From: Streptomyces katrae
GTDB taxonomy: Bacteria > Actinomycetota > Actinomycetes > Streptomycetales > Streptomycetaceae
Assembly (NCBI RefSeq): GCF_002028425.1
Contig: NZ_CP020043.1
Location: 62,001-126,000 of the forward strand
Length of the DNA: 64,000 nucleotides
Reading direction: 5' to 3'
Under the pieces are notes generated by a model. The model saw only the letters and a program-made list of their open reading frames with translations, was not told the origin of the DNA and ran no database searches. The position numbers and the translations under genes are program-made. Positions 1 to 11,900 of this stretch are shown in pieces. Every line of letters begins with the position of its first letter. Position 1 is the stretch's first letter.

Positions 1-2243
1 TCGACGAACTCGTCGAGCGCGTCCGGCTCCCCGGACACCACCACCGAGCGGGGCCCGTTGACGACGGCGACGCTCAGCCGGCCGTTCCACGGGGTGATGC
101 GCTCCGCCACCACGTCCGCGGACTCGGCGACCGACGCCATCCCCCCGTGCCCGATCAGGTCCACCAGGGCCCGGCTGCGCAGCGCGACGATCCGGGCGGC
201 GTCGCGCAGGGACAGCGCGCCGCTCACGCAGGCGGCGGCGATCTCGCCCTGGCTGTGCCCGACCACCGCGCCCGGTTCCACGCCCCAGGAGCGCCACAGG
301 CCGGCCAGGGAGACCATCATGGCGAACAGGGCCGGCTGGACCACGTCCACCCGGTCCAGGGACGGCGCCCCCGCCGCGCCCCGCACCACGTCGAGCAGCG
401 ACCAGTCGACCCACTCGGACAGGGCGTCCGCGCACGCGTCCAGGTGCCGGGCGAAGACCGGGAAGGCGGCGTACAGCTGCCGGCCCATGCCCACCCACTG
501 CGACCCCTGCCCGGGGAAGACGAACACGGTCCCGCCGGGCCTGGCGGCCGTCCCGCGCACCACCGCGGGGGAGTCGGCGCCCTCGGCCAGCGCGGCCAGC
601 GCCTCCAGCAGCCCTTCGCGGCCGCGCCCCAGCACCACCGCGCGGTGCTCGAACCGCGACCGGTGCGCCACCAGGGAGGCGCCGACGGCGGCGAGGTCGG
701 CCTGCGGATCGGCGGCGAGGCAGGCGCGCAGGGCGGCCGCCTGGCCCTGGAGGGCGGCCGCGCTCTTGCCGGAGAGGATCCAGGGCAGCAGTCCGCCGGC
801 GACCTCCGGGCCTTCGGCGGGCTCCGGCGCCGGCTCGTGCGGGGCCTCCTCCAGGATCACGTGGGCGTTGGTGCCGCTGACGCCGAACGAGGACACCCCG
901 GCCCGCCGCGGACCGTCCGGCCGGGTCCACTCCCGGCCTTCCACCAGCAGTTCGACGCCGCCGGAGGACCAGTCCACGTGCCGGGACGGCTCGCCCACGT
1001 GGAGGGTGCGCGGCAGGTGGCGGTGGCGCAGGGCCATCACGGTCTTGATGACCCCGGCGACCCCGGCGGCGGCCTGGGCGTGGCCCATGTTCGACTTCAG
1101 GGAGCCCAGCCACAGCGGGCGGTCCCGGTCACGGTCGCGGCCGTAGGTGGCGAGCAGGGCCTGCGCCTCGATGGGGTCGCCCAGGACGGTTCCGGTGCCG
1201 TGCGCCTCGACCAGGTCCACCTCGGACGCCGCGACGCCCGCGTTGGCCAGGGCCCGCCGGATCACCTTCTCCTGGGCGCGGCCGTTGGGCGCGGTCAGGC
1301 CGTTGCTGGCGCCGTCCTGGTTGACGGCGGAGCCGCGCAGCAGGGCGAGCACGGGATGGCCGTTGCGGCGGGCGTCGGACAGCCGCTCCAGCAGCAGGAC
1401 GCCGACGCCCTCGGCCCAGCCGGTGCCGTCCGCCCCGTCGGCGAAGGCCTTGCAGCGGCCGTCGGGCGAGAGCGCGCCCTGACGGGCGAACTCCACGAAG
1501 GCCGCGGGCGAGGACATCACCAGCGCCCCGCCCGCCAGCGCGAGCGAGCACTCCCCCGCGCGCAGCGACTGCGCCGCCATGTGCAGGGCCACCAGCGAGG
1601 ACGAGCACGCGGTGTCCAGGGACACCGCCGGCCCGGTCAGGCCCAGTTCGTACGCCACCCGTCCGGAGGCGACGCTCAGCGAGCTGCCGTACAGCAGGTA
1701 GCCCTCCAGTTCGCTCTGGCCCGCCTCCAGGAAGCGCCACCCGTACTCGGTGGAGCTCACCCCGGTGAAGACCCCGACGTCGGTGCCGCGGACGTCGGCG
1801 GGGACGATGCCGGCCCGTTCGAAGGCCTCCCAGGAGGTCTCCAGGAGCAGCCGCTGCTGCGGGTCGGTGGCAAGGGCCTCGCGGGGGCTGATGCCGAAGA
1901 ACTCGGCGTCGAACCCGGCCGGGTCGGCCAGGAACCCGCCGTGGCGGACGTGGGCGCTGCCGGGGGCGGCGGGGTCCGGGTCGTACACGTCGCGCCAGCC
2001 GCGGTCGGCGGGGAAGGCGTCCACGACGTCGCGGCCCTCGCGGACCACCTCCCACAGCTCCTCGGGCGAGGACACGCCCCCCGGGTAGCGGCAGGCCATG
2101 GCGACCACGGCGACGGGTTCGCCCCGGCCTGCCCTGAGGGCGTCGTTCTCCTGCCGGAGGCGGTCGCGCTCCTCCAGCAGGGTGCGCAGCGCCCGCTGGA
2201 CCCGGTCCGAGCCCTCCGCCGTCCGGTCCTCGGCGTTGGTCAT
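1..2243 (-). CDS. Modular PKS, extension module 3, KS-AT... (partial, cut by window edge)
   Basis: N-terminal part of a type I polyketide synthase whose 3' end lies left of base 1. ATG at 2243 follows a GAAGAGG ribosome-binding site and lies four bases after the stop of the preceding PKS gene, so the genes are probably translationally coupled. Residues 1-40 are a charged coiled-coil docking segment. The KS follows, with TACSSS active-site Cys near residue 213, then EAHGTGT and a NIGH-type motif (here SNMGHAQ). The AT starts near residue 560 and has GHSQGE near 663. GHSQG is commoner in methylmalonyl- than malonyl-specific ATs, but the decisive YASH/HAFH region is off the edge, so substrate is not called. 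Reductive domains and ACP are not visible. As the third extension module it should accept the chain from the 2248-8919 protein. Confidence 0.95.
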   Translation of the reverse strand, partial: MTNAEDRTAEGSDRVQRALRTLLEERDRLRQENDALRAGRGEPVAVVAMACRYPGGVSSPEELWEVVREGRDVVDAFPADRGWRDVYDPDPAAPGSAHVRHGGFLADPAGFDAEFFGISPREALATDPQQRLLLETSWEAFERAGIVPADVRGTDVGVFTGVSSTEYGWRFLEAGQSELEGYLLYGSSLSVASGRVAYELGLTGPAVSLDTACSSSLVALHMAAQSLRAGECSLALAGGALVMSSPAAFVEFARQGALSPDGRCKAFADGADGTGWAEGVGVLLLERLSDARRNGHPVLALLRGSAVNQDGASNGLTAPNGRAQEKVIRRALANAGVAASEVDLVEAHGTGTVLGDPIEAQALLATYGRDRDRDRPLWLGSLKSNMGHAQAAAGVAGVIKTVMALRHRHLPRTLHVGEPSRHVDWSSGGVELLVEGREWTRPDGPRRAGVSSFGVSGTNAHVILEEAPHEPAPEPAEGPEVAGGLLPWILSGKSAAALQGQAAALRACLAADPQADLAAVGASLVAHRSRFEHRAVVLGRGREGLLEALAALAEGADSPAVVRGTAARPGGTVFVFPGQGSQWVGMGRQLYAAFPVFARHLDACADALSEWVDWSLLDVVRGAAGAPSLDRVDVVQPALFAMMVSLAGLWRSWGVEPGAVVGHSQGEIAAACVSGALSLRDAARIVALRSRALVDLIGHGGMASVAESADVVAERITPWNGRLSVAVVNGPRSVVVSGEPDALDEFV

Positions 2244-2247
2244 GTCA

Positions 2248-5200
2248 CTACCTCTTCTCATCGAGGGCCAGGTCGAGCAGCGCGTCCAGGTCCATGCCCG
2301 CGAGTTCCTCCGGGCCGGCGTCCTCCGCGGCGGCGGCCTCCTGCGCCGCCCCGGGTGCGGCCTCCGGCCCGGAGGGGGCCGCGCAGGCGAGGACGGCCTC
2401 CAGGAGGCCCGCCCTGCGCAGCGCGTCGACCGAGACGGTCCGCAGCACCTCCCGGACCTCCGCGTCCCGCTCCGGTGACGCGGCCGCGCCGGCGCCGGCG
2501 TCCTCGGGCGCCGCGGGGGTCAGCAGGCCGAGGAGGTGTCCGGCCAGTTCGCCCGGGGTGGGGTAGCTGAAGACGAGGGTGGAGGGCAGGCGCAGCCCGG
2601 TCGCGGCGGCCAGGCGGTTGCACAGTTCGACGGCGGTCAGCGAGTCGAAGCCGAGCTGGGTGAAGGGCTGGTCGGCGTCGACGGAGGTTCCGGCCGGGTG
2701 GCCGAGGACGATGGCGGCCTGGTCGCGCAGCCAGTCCAGGACGGCCGTCCGCGCCTCTTCGGCCGGCAGGGCCGCCAGGCCCGCGGGCAGGCCGGAGGGG
2801 CCGGCGTCCTGGGCGGTGCCCCTGCCGCCCCGGCGCGGACGTCCGGTTTCGGCGAGGCCGCGCAGCAGCGGCGGCAGTTCCCCGGCGGGCCTGCTCCGCA
2901 GGCCCGCGAGGTCGACCCGGGCCGGGACGAGGACCGCCTCGCCCTGCGCGCACGCCGCGTCGAACAGGGCGAGGGCCTCGGGGGTGGGCATCGGGGCGAT
3001 GCCCATCCGCCGGAGCCGGGTGAGGTCGGCCCGGTCCAGGCCCTCGGTCATCGCGCTGCTCTGTTCCCACCAGCCCCAGGCCAGGGAGGTGGCGGGCAGC
3101 CCGGCGGCCCTGCGGCGCGTGGCCAGGGCGTCCAGGAAGGCGTTCGCGGCGGCGTAGTTGGCCTGGCCGGCGGTGCCGAGCGTGCCGGCGAGGGCGGAGA
3201 ACGGGAGGAAGGCCGACAGGGTGTGGTCCCGGGTCAGTTCGTGCAGGTGGAGCGCACCGCCGGCCTTGGCGCGCAGCACCTCGCGCAGGCCGTCGGCGGT
3301 CAGCGACGCGAGGGTGCCGTCCGCCAGTACGCCCGCCGCGTGGACCACCGCGGTCAGCGGGTGCCCGGCCGGCATGTCGGCGAGCAGCGCGGCCACGGCG
3401 TCCCGGTCGGCGACGTCGCAGGCCACGACCCGGACGGCGGCGCCCGCCGCCTCCAGCTCCGTGACCAGTTCGGGCACCCCGTCGGCCGCCGGGCCCCGGC
3501 GGCTGGCCAGCAGCAGGCTCCGGACGCCGTGTTCCGCGGCCAGGTGCCGGGCCACGAGCGAGCCCACGCCGCCGGTCCCGCCGGTGACCAGTACGGTGCC
3601 GCCGCCGAAGCCGTCGCCGAGTTCGAGGACCAGCTTGCCGGTGTGGCGGCCTTGGCTCATCTCGCGGAAGGCCGCGCGCGCGTCGCGGACGTGGCGCACG
3701 GCGACCGGGCCGAGCCGTATCCGGCCGTCGGCGAACAGGGCCATGACCTCGCGGAACATCTCCTGGAGCGCGTCCGGGCCGGCCGAGCCGTAGAGGTCGA
3801 AGGCCTGGTAGCGGACCCCGGGGTGGTCGGCGGCGACCTGCCCGGGCTCGCGGATGTCCGTCTTGCCCATCTCTATGAAGTCGCCGCCGTGCGGGAGGAG
3901 TTGCAGCGAGGCGTCGACGAAGGTGTGCGCGAGGGAGTTCAGGACCACGTCGACCCCGCGGCCGCCGGTGGAGTCGAGGAACTTCTGTACGAAGTGCAGG
4001 TCGCGCGAGGACGCCAGGTGGGCGTCGTCCAGGCCCTGGGCGCGCAGGGCGGGCCATTTGGCGGGGCTCGCGGTCGCGTAGACCTCGGCGCCGACGTGCC
4101 GGGCCAGCTGGACGGCGGCCGTGCCGACGCCGCCGGCCGCGGCGTGGATGAGGATGCGCTGGCCCTTCTTCAGCCGCATCACGTGGAAGAGGGCGTAGTA
4201 GGCGGTGAGGAAGGTGCTGGGTACGGACGCCGCCTCGGCGTGGTTCCATCCGTCGGGGACCGCCGCCAGCAGGCGGTGGTCGGCCACGGCCACCCGGGCG
4301 AAGGCGCCGGGGAAGATGCCGGTCACCCGGTCGCCGGGCCGGAAGGCGGTCACGTCGGGCGCCGTCTCCAGGACCACGCCGGAGCCCTCGCTGCCGAGCC
4401 CGGCGTCGAAGGCCGTCCGGTCGATGAGGCCCAGGGCGATCGTGACGTCGCGGAAGTTGAGGCCCGCCGCCTGGACGGCGATGCGGACCTGTCCGCTCTC
4501 CAGGGGCGCCTCGGCCTCGGGGCAGGGCACCCAGGTGAGGTTCTCCAGTGTGCCCCGCTGCGGGATGCCCAGCCGGTGGGGGCCGTCCGACGGCGGTTCG
4601 AGGCGTCCGTCCGCGGGCGGGGCCGGCGCCAGCCGGGGGACGAGGTACGCGCCGTCGCGGACCGCCAGCTGCTCGTCGGGCAGGCGCAGGGCGCCGGGGA
4701 GGGCGGCCCAGGAGGTGTCGGCGTCGTCGGTGTCGACGAGGCGGAACCTGCCGGGGTGCTCGGTCTGGGCGGAGCGGACCAGGCCCCACACGGAGGCGCC
4801 GGGGAGGCTGCCGACGTCCTCGCCGGCAGCGGTGGCCAAGGCCTGGCGGGTGAGGACCACCAGGGTGGTCGCGGCGAGCCGTTCGTCGGCGAGGAACGCC
4901 TGGAGCAGGCCCAGTACGCGTGCGCCGGCGGCGGCGGTGGAGGCGAGGACGTCTTCGCCCGCGCCGTGCTGGTCGTCCAGGCAGAACACCAGGTGGCCCG
5001 GGGTGTTCGGGTCGGCGGGGAGTTCGCCGAGGGAGGTGTGGAGGGCGGCCGCGCCGTCGCCCGCCGCGACGAGCCGGGCGGCCCGGCCGTCCCGGGAGCC
5101 GAGCACGGCCCACGGCCCGGGGGCGCCGTCCTGCGGGGCGGCTGGGACCGGGCGCCACTCCACCGCGTACAGCGGGTGCTGCGGGCCGCCGCGGGCGGCG

Positions 5201-8200
5201 CGCACCTGCTCGGCGGTGGCCGGGCGGAAGGTCAGCGCCTCCACGCGGGCGCGCTCGCGGCCCTGTTCGTCGGCGACCGTGAGCGAGACGGTCCCTTCGC
5301 CGGCGGGGGTGAGGCGGACCCGGACGGTCGGGCCGCACGGCCCGGTGAGGGTCGCGCCGGACCAGGAGAACGGCATCCAGCCCTGCTCGTCGGTGACCGT
5401 GATGACCCCGCCGGCGACGACGGCGTGCAGGACGGTGTCGGTGAGCGCCGGGTGCAGGGCGAAGGCGCCCCCGGCGGCCTCCTCGGGGAGGGTGGCGAGG
5501 GCGAAGAGGTCCTGGCCGCGCCGCCAGACCTCGCGCAGTCCGCGGAAGGCCGGGCCGTAGTCGAAGCCGCGGTCGGCGAGGGAGTCGTAGAGGCCGTCGA
5601 AGGGGAGCCGTTCGGCGCCGGCCGGGGGCCAGACGGACAGGGGCCGGCCGGCCGCGTCCCGGCCGCCCCCGTCCGGGCCGGGCGCCGGTGCCGCTTCGTG
5701 CGGTGCCAGGGTGCCCAGGGCGTGGCGGGTCCAGCCGCCGTCGGCCGCGCCGTCCCCGGCGGGGCGCGCGTACACGTCCAGGGAGCGGTGTCCCGTCCCG
5801 TCGGCCGCGCCGACGACGACCCGCACCTGCACCTCGCCCTCGTCGGGCAGGACCAGGGGGACTTCCAGGGAGAGTTCGGCGACCGCGGGGCAGCCGGCGT
5901 GCGCGCCCGCCGACAGGGCCAGGTCCAGGTAGGCGGTCGCCGGGACGACGGCCGAGCCGAACACCGCGTGGTCGGCGAGCCAGCCGTGGGTGCGCAGGGA
6001 CCACAGGCCGGTGAAGACGGTCTCGCCGGTGCCGGGGTGGTCCACCACGGCGCCCAGCAGGGGGTGGCCGGGGTCCGACAGGCCGGCGGAGGCCACGTCC
6101 GCCGGGGCGGCCCCGGCCAGGAAGTCCAGCCAGTAGCGCTGCCGCTGGAAGGCGTACGTGGGGAGGTCCACGTGCGGGCGGGTGCCGGTGAGGGCGGCCC
6201 AGTCCACGGCGGCGCCCCGGACGTGCAGGGCGGCCAGCGCCCCGGCCAGGCCCTCCGCCGGGCCGCGGCCGCGCCGCGCGGAGGCCACGACCAGCGCGTC
6301 CACTCCCCCGGCGGCGAAGGCGTCCTTGGTGAGGCCCGCCAGGGTCGGGCCGGGGCCCACTTCGAGGAAGACGTCCGCCCCGGCGGCGCGGGCCCGTTCC
6401 ACGGCCTCGTGGAAGCGCACGGGCGCGCGGACGTGGTCGACCCAGTGGGCGGGCGACCGCAGTTCCCGGAGGGTGGCCTCGCGGCCCAGGAGGGTGGAGA
6501 CGACCGGGACCGCCGGTCCGCCGTCGGCGTCGGCGTCGGGGAAGGCCGGGAGGGCCGCCGCGAACTCCTCCAGGACCGGGTCCATCAGCGGGGAGTGGAA
6601 GGCGTGGTCGACCGGGAGGAGCTTCGCGGAGCGGCCCTCGGCGAGGAGCCGGTCGCGCAGGGCGTGGACCTCCTCGCGCAGTCCGGACACCACCACCGAC
6701 TCGGGGCCGTTGACGGCGGCGATCCCGACGCGGGCGCGCCCGTCGAGCAGCCGCTCCACCTCGGCCTGCGGGGCGCGGACGGCCAGCATGGCGCCGCGTT
6801 CGGTGACGGCCTGCATGGTGCGGCCGCGGGCGGCCACGAGCCGGGTCGCGGTGTCCAGGTCGAGCGCCCCGGCCACGTGGGCGGCGGCGATCTCGCCGAC
6901 GGAGTGGCCGATCAGGCGGTCCGGGCGCGGGCCGTACCGGGTCAGGGTCCGGTAGAGGGCGACCTGGAGGGCGAAGAGGGCGGGCTGCATGACGTCGGTG
7001 CGGTCGGCGCCCTCGGGCTCGTCGGCGAGGAGCAGGGGCCGCAGGGCGAAGGGGAGGTGGGTGTCGAAGCGGGCGCAGACCTCGTCGAGGGTCCGGGCGA
7101 ACACGGGGAACGCCGCGCACAGTTCGCGGGCCACGCCGGTCCACTGCGCCCCCTGCCCGGGGAACAGGAAGGCGGTGCCGCCGGATTCGGCGGCCGTGCC
7201 GCGGACCACGGCGGGGCTCTCCGCGCCCCCGGCGAGGGAGGCGAGGCCGTCGAGCAGCGCGTCACGGCCGTGGCCGAGGACGACGGCGCGGTGCTCGAAC
7301 CGTGCCCGGCCCGACACCAGGGAGGCGGCGATGCCCGCGAGGTCGGCGTCGGGGTCGGCGGCGGCGAAGGCGCGCAGCCGCTCGGCCTGGGCCCGCAGGG
7401 CCTGCTCCGAGCGGGCCGACAGCACCCAGGGCAGCGGACCGGCCGCGCCCAGGACGTCGGACCCGGGGGCGGACTCGGGGGCGGACTCGGGGGCGTTGCC
7501 CGGGGCGGTCCCGGGGGCGGCCTCCTCCTCGGGTGCCTGCTCCAGGATCAGGTGGGCGTTGGTGCCGCTGGCGCCGAAGCTGGACACCCCGGCCCGCCGG
7601 GGGCGGCCGGGCGCCGTGGTCCACTCCCGGGCCTCGGTGAGCAGTTCGACGGCGCCGGCCGACCAGTCCACGTGGGTCGAGGGGCGGTCCACGTGCAGGG
7701 TCCTGGGCATGATCCCGTGCCGCATCGCCATGATCATCTTGATGATGCCGCCGACGCCGGCGGCGGCCTGGGTGTGGCCGATGTTCGACTTCAGCGAGCC
7801 CAGCCACAGCGGGCTGCCGGGCTCCCGCCCCTGCCCGTAGGTGGCGAGCAGGGCCTGCGCCTCGATGGGGTCGCCGAGGGTGGTGCCGGTGCCGTGCGCC
7901 TCCACGACGTCGATGTCCCCGGCCTGGACGCGGGCGTTGGCCAGCGCGGCCCGGATCACCCGCTGCTGGGCGGGGCCGCTGGGGGCGGTCAGCCCATTGG
8001 AGGCGCCGTCCTGGTTGACGGCGGAGCCGCGGATGACCGCCCAGATGCGGCGCCCGTTGCGACGGGCGTCGGAAAGCCGCTCCAGGACCAGCATGCCGAC
8101 GCCCTCGGCGAAGCCGGTGCCGTCGGCCGCGTCGGCGAACGCCTTGCACCGGCCGTCGGCCGACAGGCCGCGCTGGCGGGCGAACTCCCGGAACACCTGG

Positions 8201-8919
8201 GGAGTGGCCATGACGGTGACCCCGCCGGCCAGGGCCAGGCCGCATTCGCCCTGCCGCAGCGACTGCACGGCCTGGTGCACCGTCACCAGCGAGGAGGAGC
8301 AGGCGGTGTCGGTGGAGACGGCCGGGCCCTCCAGGCCCAGCGCGTACGACACCCGGCCGGACGCCACGCTGAGCAGGGAGCCGGTCTGCGCGTAGCCCGA
8401 GATGACCTCGGGGGTGAAGTGGTGGTTGCCGTAGCCGAAGTAGGCGAGGCCCGCGAAGACGCCGGTGGCGCTGCCGCGCAGGGTGTGCGGGTCGATGCCG
8501 GCCCGTTCCAGGGCCTCCCACGAGGTCTCCAGGAGGAGCCGCTGCTGCGGGTCGGCGGCCAGCGCCTCGCGGGGGTTGATCTCGAAGAACTCGGCGTCGA
8601 AGTCCCCGGCGCCGTCGAGGAACCCGCCCGAGCGGGTGGAGCAGGTGCCGGGCCGGTCGGGGTCCGGGTCGTAGAGCCCTTCCAGGTCCCAGTGGCGGTC
8701 CCGCGGGAACTCCGAGACGGTGTCCGCGCCCGTCCGCACCAGCTCCCACAGGTCCTCCGGGGATCCTGCGCCGCCCGGATAGCGGCAGGCGACGCCCACC
8801 ACCGCGATGGGTTCGGCGGCGGCGTCCGTCAGCTCCTGGAGGCGTTTGCGGGTCTCGATCAGCTCGATCGAGGTCCGCCTGAGGTATTCCAGGACCTCGG
8901 CGCCGTTGTCGTTCGTCAT
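2248..8919 (-). CDS. Modular PKS, extension module 2: KS-AT(malonyl)-DH-ER-KR-ACP
   Basis: A 2223-residue single-module type I PKS with a full reductive loop. In order: N-terminal coiled-coil docking helix (1-38); KS with TACSSS Cys near 207; AT with GHSVGE near 671 and HAFH near 771, the usual malonyl-CoA signature; DH with the HxxxGxxxxP motif ([12 protein letters not shown]) near 983 and HPALTD Asp near 1160; ER with [11 protein letters not shown] nucleotide-binding motif near 1590; KR with TGGTGGVG near 1780; ACP with GFDSL, Ser near 2092. The short acidic C-terminus looks like a docking tail. The predicted result is a fully reduced unbranched two-carbon extension. In the KR, the Ser normally 13 residues before the catalytic Tyr is Ala (PFSALAG), so its efficiency is open to question. 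The LAD motif suggests a B-type KR. The start ATG follows GGGGAGAGCG and is nine bases after the module 1 stop. Confidence 0.97.
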   Translation of the reverse strand: MTNDNGAEVLEYLRRTSIELIETRKRLQELTDAAAEPIAVVGVACRYPGGAGSPEDLWELVRTGADTVSEFPRDRHWDLEGLYDPDPDRPGTCSTRSGGFLDGAGDFDAEFFEINPREALAADPQQRLLLETSWEALERAGIDPHTLRGSATGVFAGLAYFGYGNHHFTPEVISGYAQTGSLLSVASGRVSYALGLEGPAVSTDTACSSSLVTVHQAVQSLRQGECGLALAGGVTVMATPQVFREFARQRGLSADGRCKAFADAADGTGFAEGVGMLVLERLSDARRNGRRIWAVIRGSAVNQDGASNGLTAPSGPAQQRVIRAALANARVQAGDIDVVEAHGTGTTLGDPIEAQALLATYGQGREPGSPLWLGSLKSNIGHTQAAAGVGGIIKMIMAMRHGIMPRTLHVDRPSTHVDWSAGAVELLTEAREWTTAPGRPRRAGVSSFGASGTNAHLILEQAPEEEAAPGTAPGNAPESAPESAPGSDVLGAAGPLPWVLSARSEQALRAQAERLRAFAAADPDADLAGIAASLVSGRARFEHRAVVLGHGRDALLDGLASLAGGAESPAVVRGTAAESGGTAFLFPGQGAQWTGVARELCAAFPVFARTLDEVCARFDTHLPFALRPLLLADEPEGADRTDVMQPALFALQVALYRTLTRYGPRPDRLIGHSVGEIAAAHVAGALDLDTATRLVAARGRTMQAVTERGAMLAVRAPQAEVERLLDGRARVGIAAVNGPESVVVSGLREEVHALRDRLLAEGRSAKLLPVDHAFHSPLMDPVLEEFAAALPAFPDADADGGPAVPVVSTLLGREATLRELRSPAHWVDHVRAPVRFHEAVERARAAGADVFLEVGPGPTLAGLTKDAFAAGGVDALVVASARRGRGPAEGLAGALAALHVRGAAVDWAALTGTRPHVDLPTYAFQRQRYWLDFLAGAAPADVASAGLSDPGHPLLGAVVDHPGTGETVFTGLWSLRTHGWLADHAVFGSAVVPATAYLDLALSAGAHAGCPAVAELSLEVPLVLPDEGEVQVRVVVGAADGTGHRSLDVYARPAGDGAADGGWTRHALGTLAPHEAAPAPGPDGGGRDAAGRPLSVWPPAGAERLPFDGLYDSLADRGFDYGPAFRGLREVWRRGQDLFALATLPEEAAGGAFALHPALTDTVLHAVVAGGVITVTDEQGWMPFSWSGATLTGPCGPTVRVRLTPAGEGTVSLTVADEQGRERARVEALTFRPATAEQVRAARGGPQHPLYAVEWRPVPAAPQDGAPGPWAVLGSRDGRAARLVAAGDGAAALHTSLGELPADPNTPGHLVFCLDDQHGAGEDVLASTAAAGARVLGLLQAFLADERLAATTLVVLTRQALATAAGEDVGSLPGASVWGLVRSAQTEHPGRFRLVDTDDADTSWAALPGALRLPDEQLAVRDGAYLVPRLAPAPPADGRLEPPSDGPHRLGIPQRGTLENLTWVPCPEAEAPLESGQVRIAVQAAGLNFRDVTIALGLIDRTAFDAGLGSEGSGVVLETAPDVTAFRPGDRVTGIFPGAFARVAVADHRLLAAVPDGWNHAEAASVPSTFLTAYYALFHVMRLKKGQRILIHAAAGGVGTAAVQLARHVGAEVYATASPAKWPALRAQGLDDAHLASSRDLHFVQKFLDSTGGRGVDVVLNSLAHTFVDASLQLLPHGGDFIEMGKTDIREPGQVAADHPGVRYQAFDLYGSAGPDALQEMFREVMALFADGRIRLGPVAVRHVRDARAAFREMSQGRHTGKLVLELGDGFGGGTVLVTGGTGGVGSLVARHLAAEHGVRSLLLASRRGPAADGVPELVTELEAAGAAVRVVACDVADRDAVAALLADMPAGHPLTAVVHAAGVLADGTLASLTADGLREVLRAKAGGALHLHELTRDHTLSAFLPFSALAGTLGTAGQANYAAANAFLDALATRRRAAGLPATSLAWGWWEQSSAMTEGLDRADLTRLRRMGIAPMPTPEALALFDAACAQGEAVLVPARVDLAGLRSRPAGELPPLLRGLAETGRPRRGGRGTAQDAGPSGLPAGLAALPAEEARTAVLDWLRDQAAIVLGHPAGTSVDADQPFTQLGFDSLTAVELCNRLAAATGLRLPSTLVFSYPTPGELAGHLLGLLTPAAPEDAGAGAAASPERDAEVREVLRTVSVDALRRAGLLEAVLACAAPSGPEAAPGAAQEAAAAEDAGPEELAGMDLDALLDLALDEKR

Positions 8920-8928
8920 CGCTCTCCC

Positions 8929-11900
8929 CTAGCCGAGCTCTTGGTCCAGCAGCCGGAGGAGCTCCCCCGCTGAGGCGGATGTGATCTGGTCGACGATGGC
9001 GACCGGTGCCCCGGCGCCCGCCATCGCGCGGACTCGGCCCTGCAGTTCGCCGAGCAGAGTGGAAAGGGTGGTCCGGTCGTCGGCGTCGAGCCGCAGGAAG
9101 GCCTCCTCCAGCCGGGCGCCCAGTTGTTCGATCTCCCTGGCCAGGGAGCCGGCCGGGGACGGCGGGGCCGCGTCGCCCGCGGGGCCGGTGGTGAGGCCCG
9201 CGTGCAGGAACCCCGCGAGGGCGGCCGGGTTGGGGTGGTCGAAGACGAGCGTGGCGGGCAGCTTCAGGCCGGTGACCGCCGACAGCTTGTTGCGCAGTTC
9301 CAGCGCCGTGAGCGAGTCGATCCCGAGCGTCTTGAACGCCGCGGCCGGGCCGATCCTGGCGGTGTCCCGGTGGCCGAGGACGAGGGCGGTCTGGGTGCGG
9401 ACCGCGTCGAGGAGCAGCGCCTGCGCCTCGTCCGGCGCCAGCGTCGCCAGCCGCTGTGCCAGGTCCGGGCCGGTGTGTTCCGCGGCCGCCGGGGCGCCGG
9501 GGGCGGCGGGGGCCGCGGTGAGGCCGGCGAGCAGGGGCGAGGCCGCGCCGGGGGCCGCCGGGTCCAGCCGGGCCGGGACCAGGACCGGCTCGTCCAGCGC
9601 GAGGGCCAGGTCGAAGAGGGCGAGCCCGTCCCGCGAGGCCAGCGGCAGCACGCCCTGGCGCCGCAGCCGTTCGACGTCGGTGTCGGCGAGGCCGGCGACC
9701 ATCTCGCTGCGGTCGGCCCAGAAACCCCAGCACAGGGAGGTGGCGGGCAGCCCTTCGGCCCGGCGGGCCCGCGCGAGGCCGTCGAGGAACCCGTTGGCCG
9801 CCGCGTAGTTGGCCTGTCCGGCCGTCCCGAGCACGCCCGCGACCGAGGAGAACAGCACGAAGGCGGACAGGTCCAGGTGGCGGGTCAGCTCGTGCAGGTG
9901 CCAGGCGCCGTGCACCTTCGGTGCGAGGACGGTGTCCAGCCGGTCCCCGGTCAGCGCCTCCACGACCCCGTCGGCCAGTGTCCCGGCACAGTGGACGACG
10001 GCGGTCAGCGGGTGCTCGGAAGGCACGGCGGCGAGGAGCCGGGCGACGGCCTCGCGGTCGGCGACGTCGCAGGCCGCGACCTCGACGTGGGCTCCGGCCG
10101 CGGCCAGTTCCTCGCGCAGCCCGGCCGCCGCCGGGCTCTGCGGGCCCCGTCGGCCGGCCAGGAGCAGCCGGCGCACGCCGTGCCGTTCGACGAGGTGCCG
10201 GGCCAGCTTCGCGCCCAGGCCGCCGGTGCCTCCCGTGATCAGTACGGTGCCGGATCCGAGGGCGGGGACGCCGTCCGGGCCGCCGGAGGCGGGGGTGCGG
10301 GCCAGCGCCGCAGCGGCGGCCTCGCCGGCCCGGATCCGGATCTGGGGCGCGCCGGAGGCGGCCGCCTGCGGGACGCGGGCCAGGGAGGCGGGCGTGCCGT
10401 CGGTGTCCACGAGCGTGAAGCGGCCGGGGTTCTCGGTCTGCGCGGTGCGGACGAAGCCCCAGACGGCGGCCGCGGCGGGGTCGGTGGGGGCCTCCGGGCC
10501 GTCACCGGTCGCGTTCCGGGTGACGAGGACCAGGCGGGAGCCGGCGAACCGGTCGTCGGTGAGCCAGTCCCGGGTGCGGCCCAGCAGGTGGTGGAGGGTC
10601 CGTGCGACGCGGGCGGGGGTGTCGGCCGCGGCCGGGTCCGGTCCGCCGGTGGTGGCGGTGGCCGTGTCGGTGCCGGTTCCTGTGCCCGCGATGACGACGG
10701 GGGGCACCGGGGCGCCGGAGGCGGCGAGTGCGTCCAGGCCGGTGTGGGCCTCTGCGCCGTCCGCCGGGGCGGCGGGGATCCCGTCGGGGGCGCCCAGCAC
10801 CGCGTACCGGTCCGGGGCGGAGGGGAGCGCGAGGGGGGTCCAGTCCACCCGGAACAGGGAGTCCTGCCGGTCGAAGCCCAGCGCGGTCAGTTCCGCGGCG
10901 TCCGCGGGCGCCAGGGTCAGCGCGTCGATGCCGCCGAGGGGGGTTCCGGTGGCGTCCGCGAGGGTCAGGGAGAGGGTGTTCTCCCCGGCCGGGGCCAGCC
11001 GTACGCGCAGTGCGCCGGGACCGGATTCGGCGCGGCCGGCGCGCAGGCCCGTGCAGCTCAGGGGCAGCCAGGCCACGGGACGGGAGCCGTCGACGATCCC
11101 GGCGGGGCCGGCCGGGAGCAGCGCGGCGTGCAGCAGCGCCGGGTGGAGGCGGTAGCGGCCGCCCGCGCCGTCGGCGGCGGGCAGCTCCACCTCCGCGTAG
11201 AGGGCGTCCTCGGCGCGCCATGCGGCGCGCAGGCCGCGGAACAGGGGGCCGTGGTGGATTCCGAGAGCGGCCAGCCGGGAGTACTCCTCCTCGACGGGGA
11301 CGGCCGCCGCCCCGGCGGGGGGCCAGGCGGCGGACGCGCCGTCGAGGCGGCCGGGTGCGGGGTCGTTCTCGACGGCGCCGCAGGCGTGGCGCGTCCAGCC
11401 GGCTTCGCCCTCGCCCCGGGAGTGGACGCCGATCGCGCCCCGGGCGTCGACGGTCACGCGGAGCTCGCGCTCGCCCGTGCGGGGCAGGACCAGCGGGGTC
11501 TCCAGGGTGAGTGCGCCGACGGCGGCGCCGCCCGCGCGGTGCGCGGCCCAGAGCGCCAGTTCCAGCAGGACCGCGGCGGGCACCAGGACGGCGCCGTGGA
11601 CCACGTGGTCGGCGAGCCAGGGGTGGCGGGCGAGGGACAGCCGCCCACTGCCCGCCACGCCGCCGCTGCCGGTGTCGGTGTCGGTGTCTGCGGGCAGTTC
11701 GATGACGGCGTCGAGCAGCGGGTGGTCGGAGGTGGCGGCGGCGGTGGTCTCGGCCGGGGCGTCCAGCCAGTAGCGCTGCCGCTGGAAGGCGTACGTGGGC
11801 AGTTCGGTCCACGGGCCCTCCCGGTCGGGGAAGGCGCTGCGCCAGGTCACCGGGGCTCCGGCGACGAAGGCCTCGGCGGCCGACCGGTGGAAGCGGGCGA

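Noticed and set aside
2536..8973. A very long plus-strand open frame (over 2100 codons) opposite PKS module 2, and similar ones opposite the other PKS and NRPS genes (9124-14544, 24321-28559, 31241-34816, 37273-44949).
   Set aside because: Gly/Arg/Ala-rich composition with no domains; they mirror the codon bias of the genuine minus-strand megasynthases.
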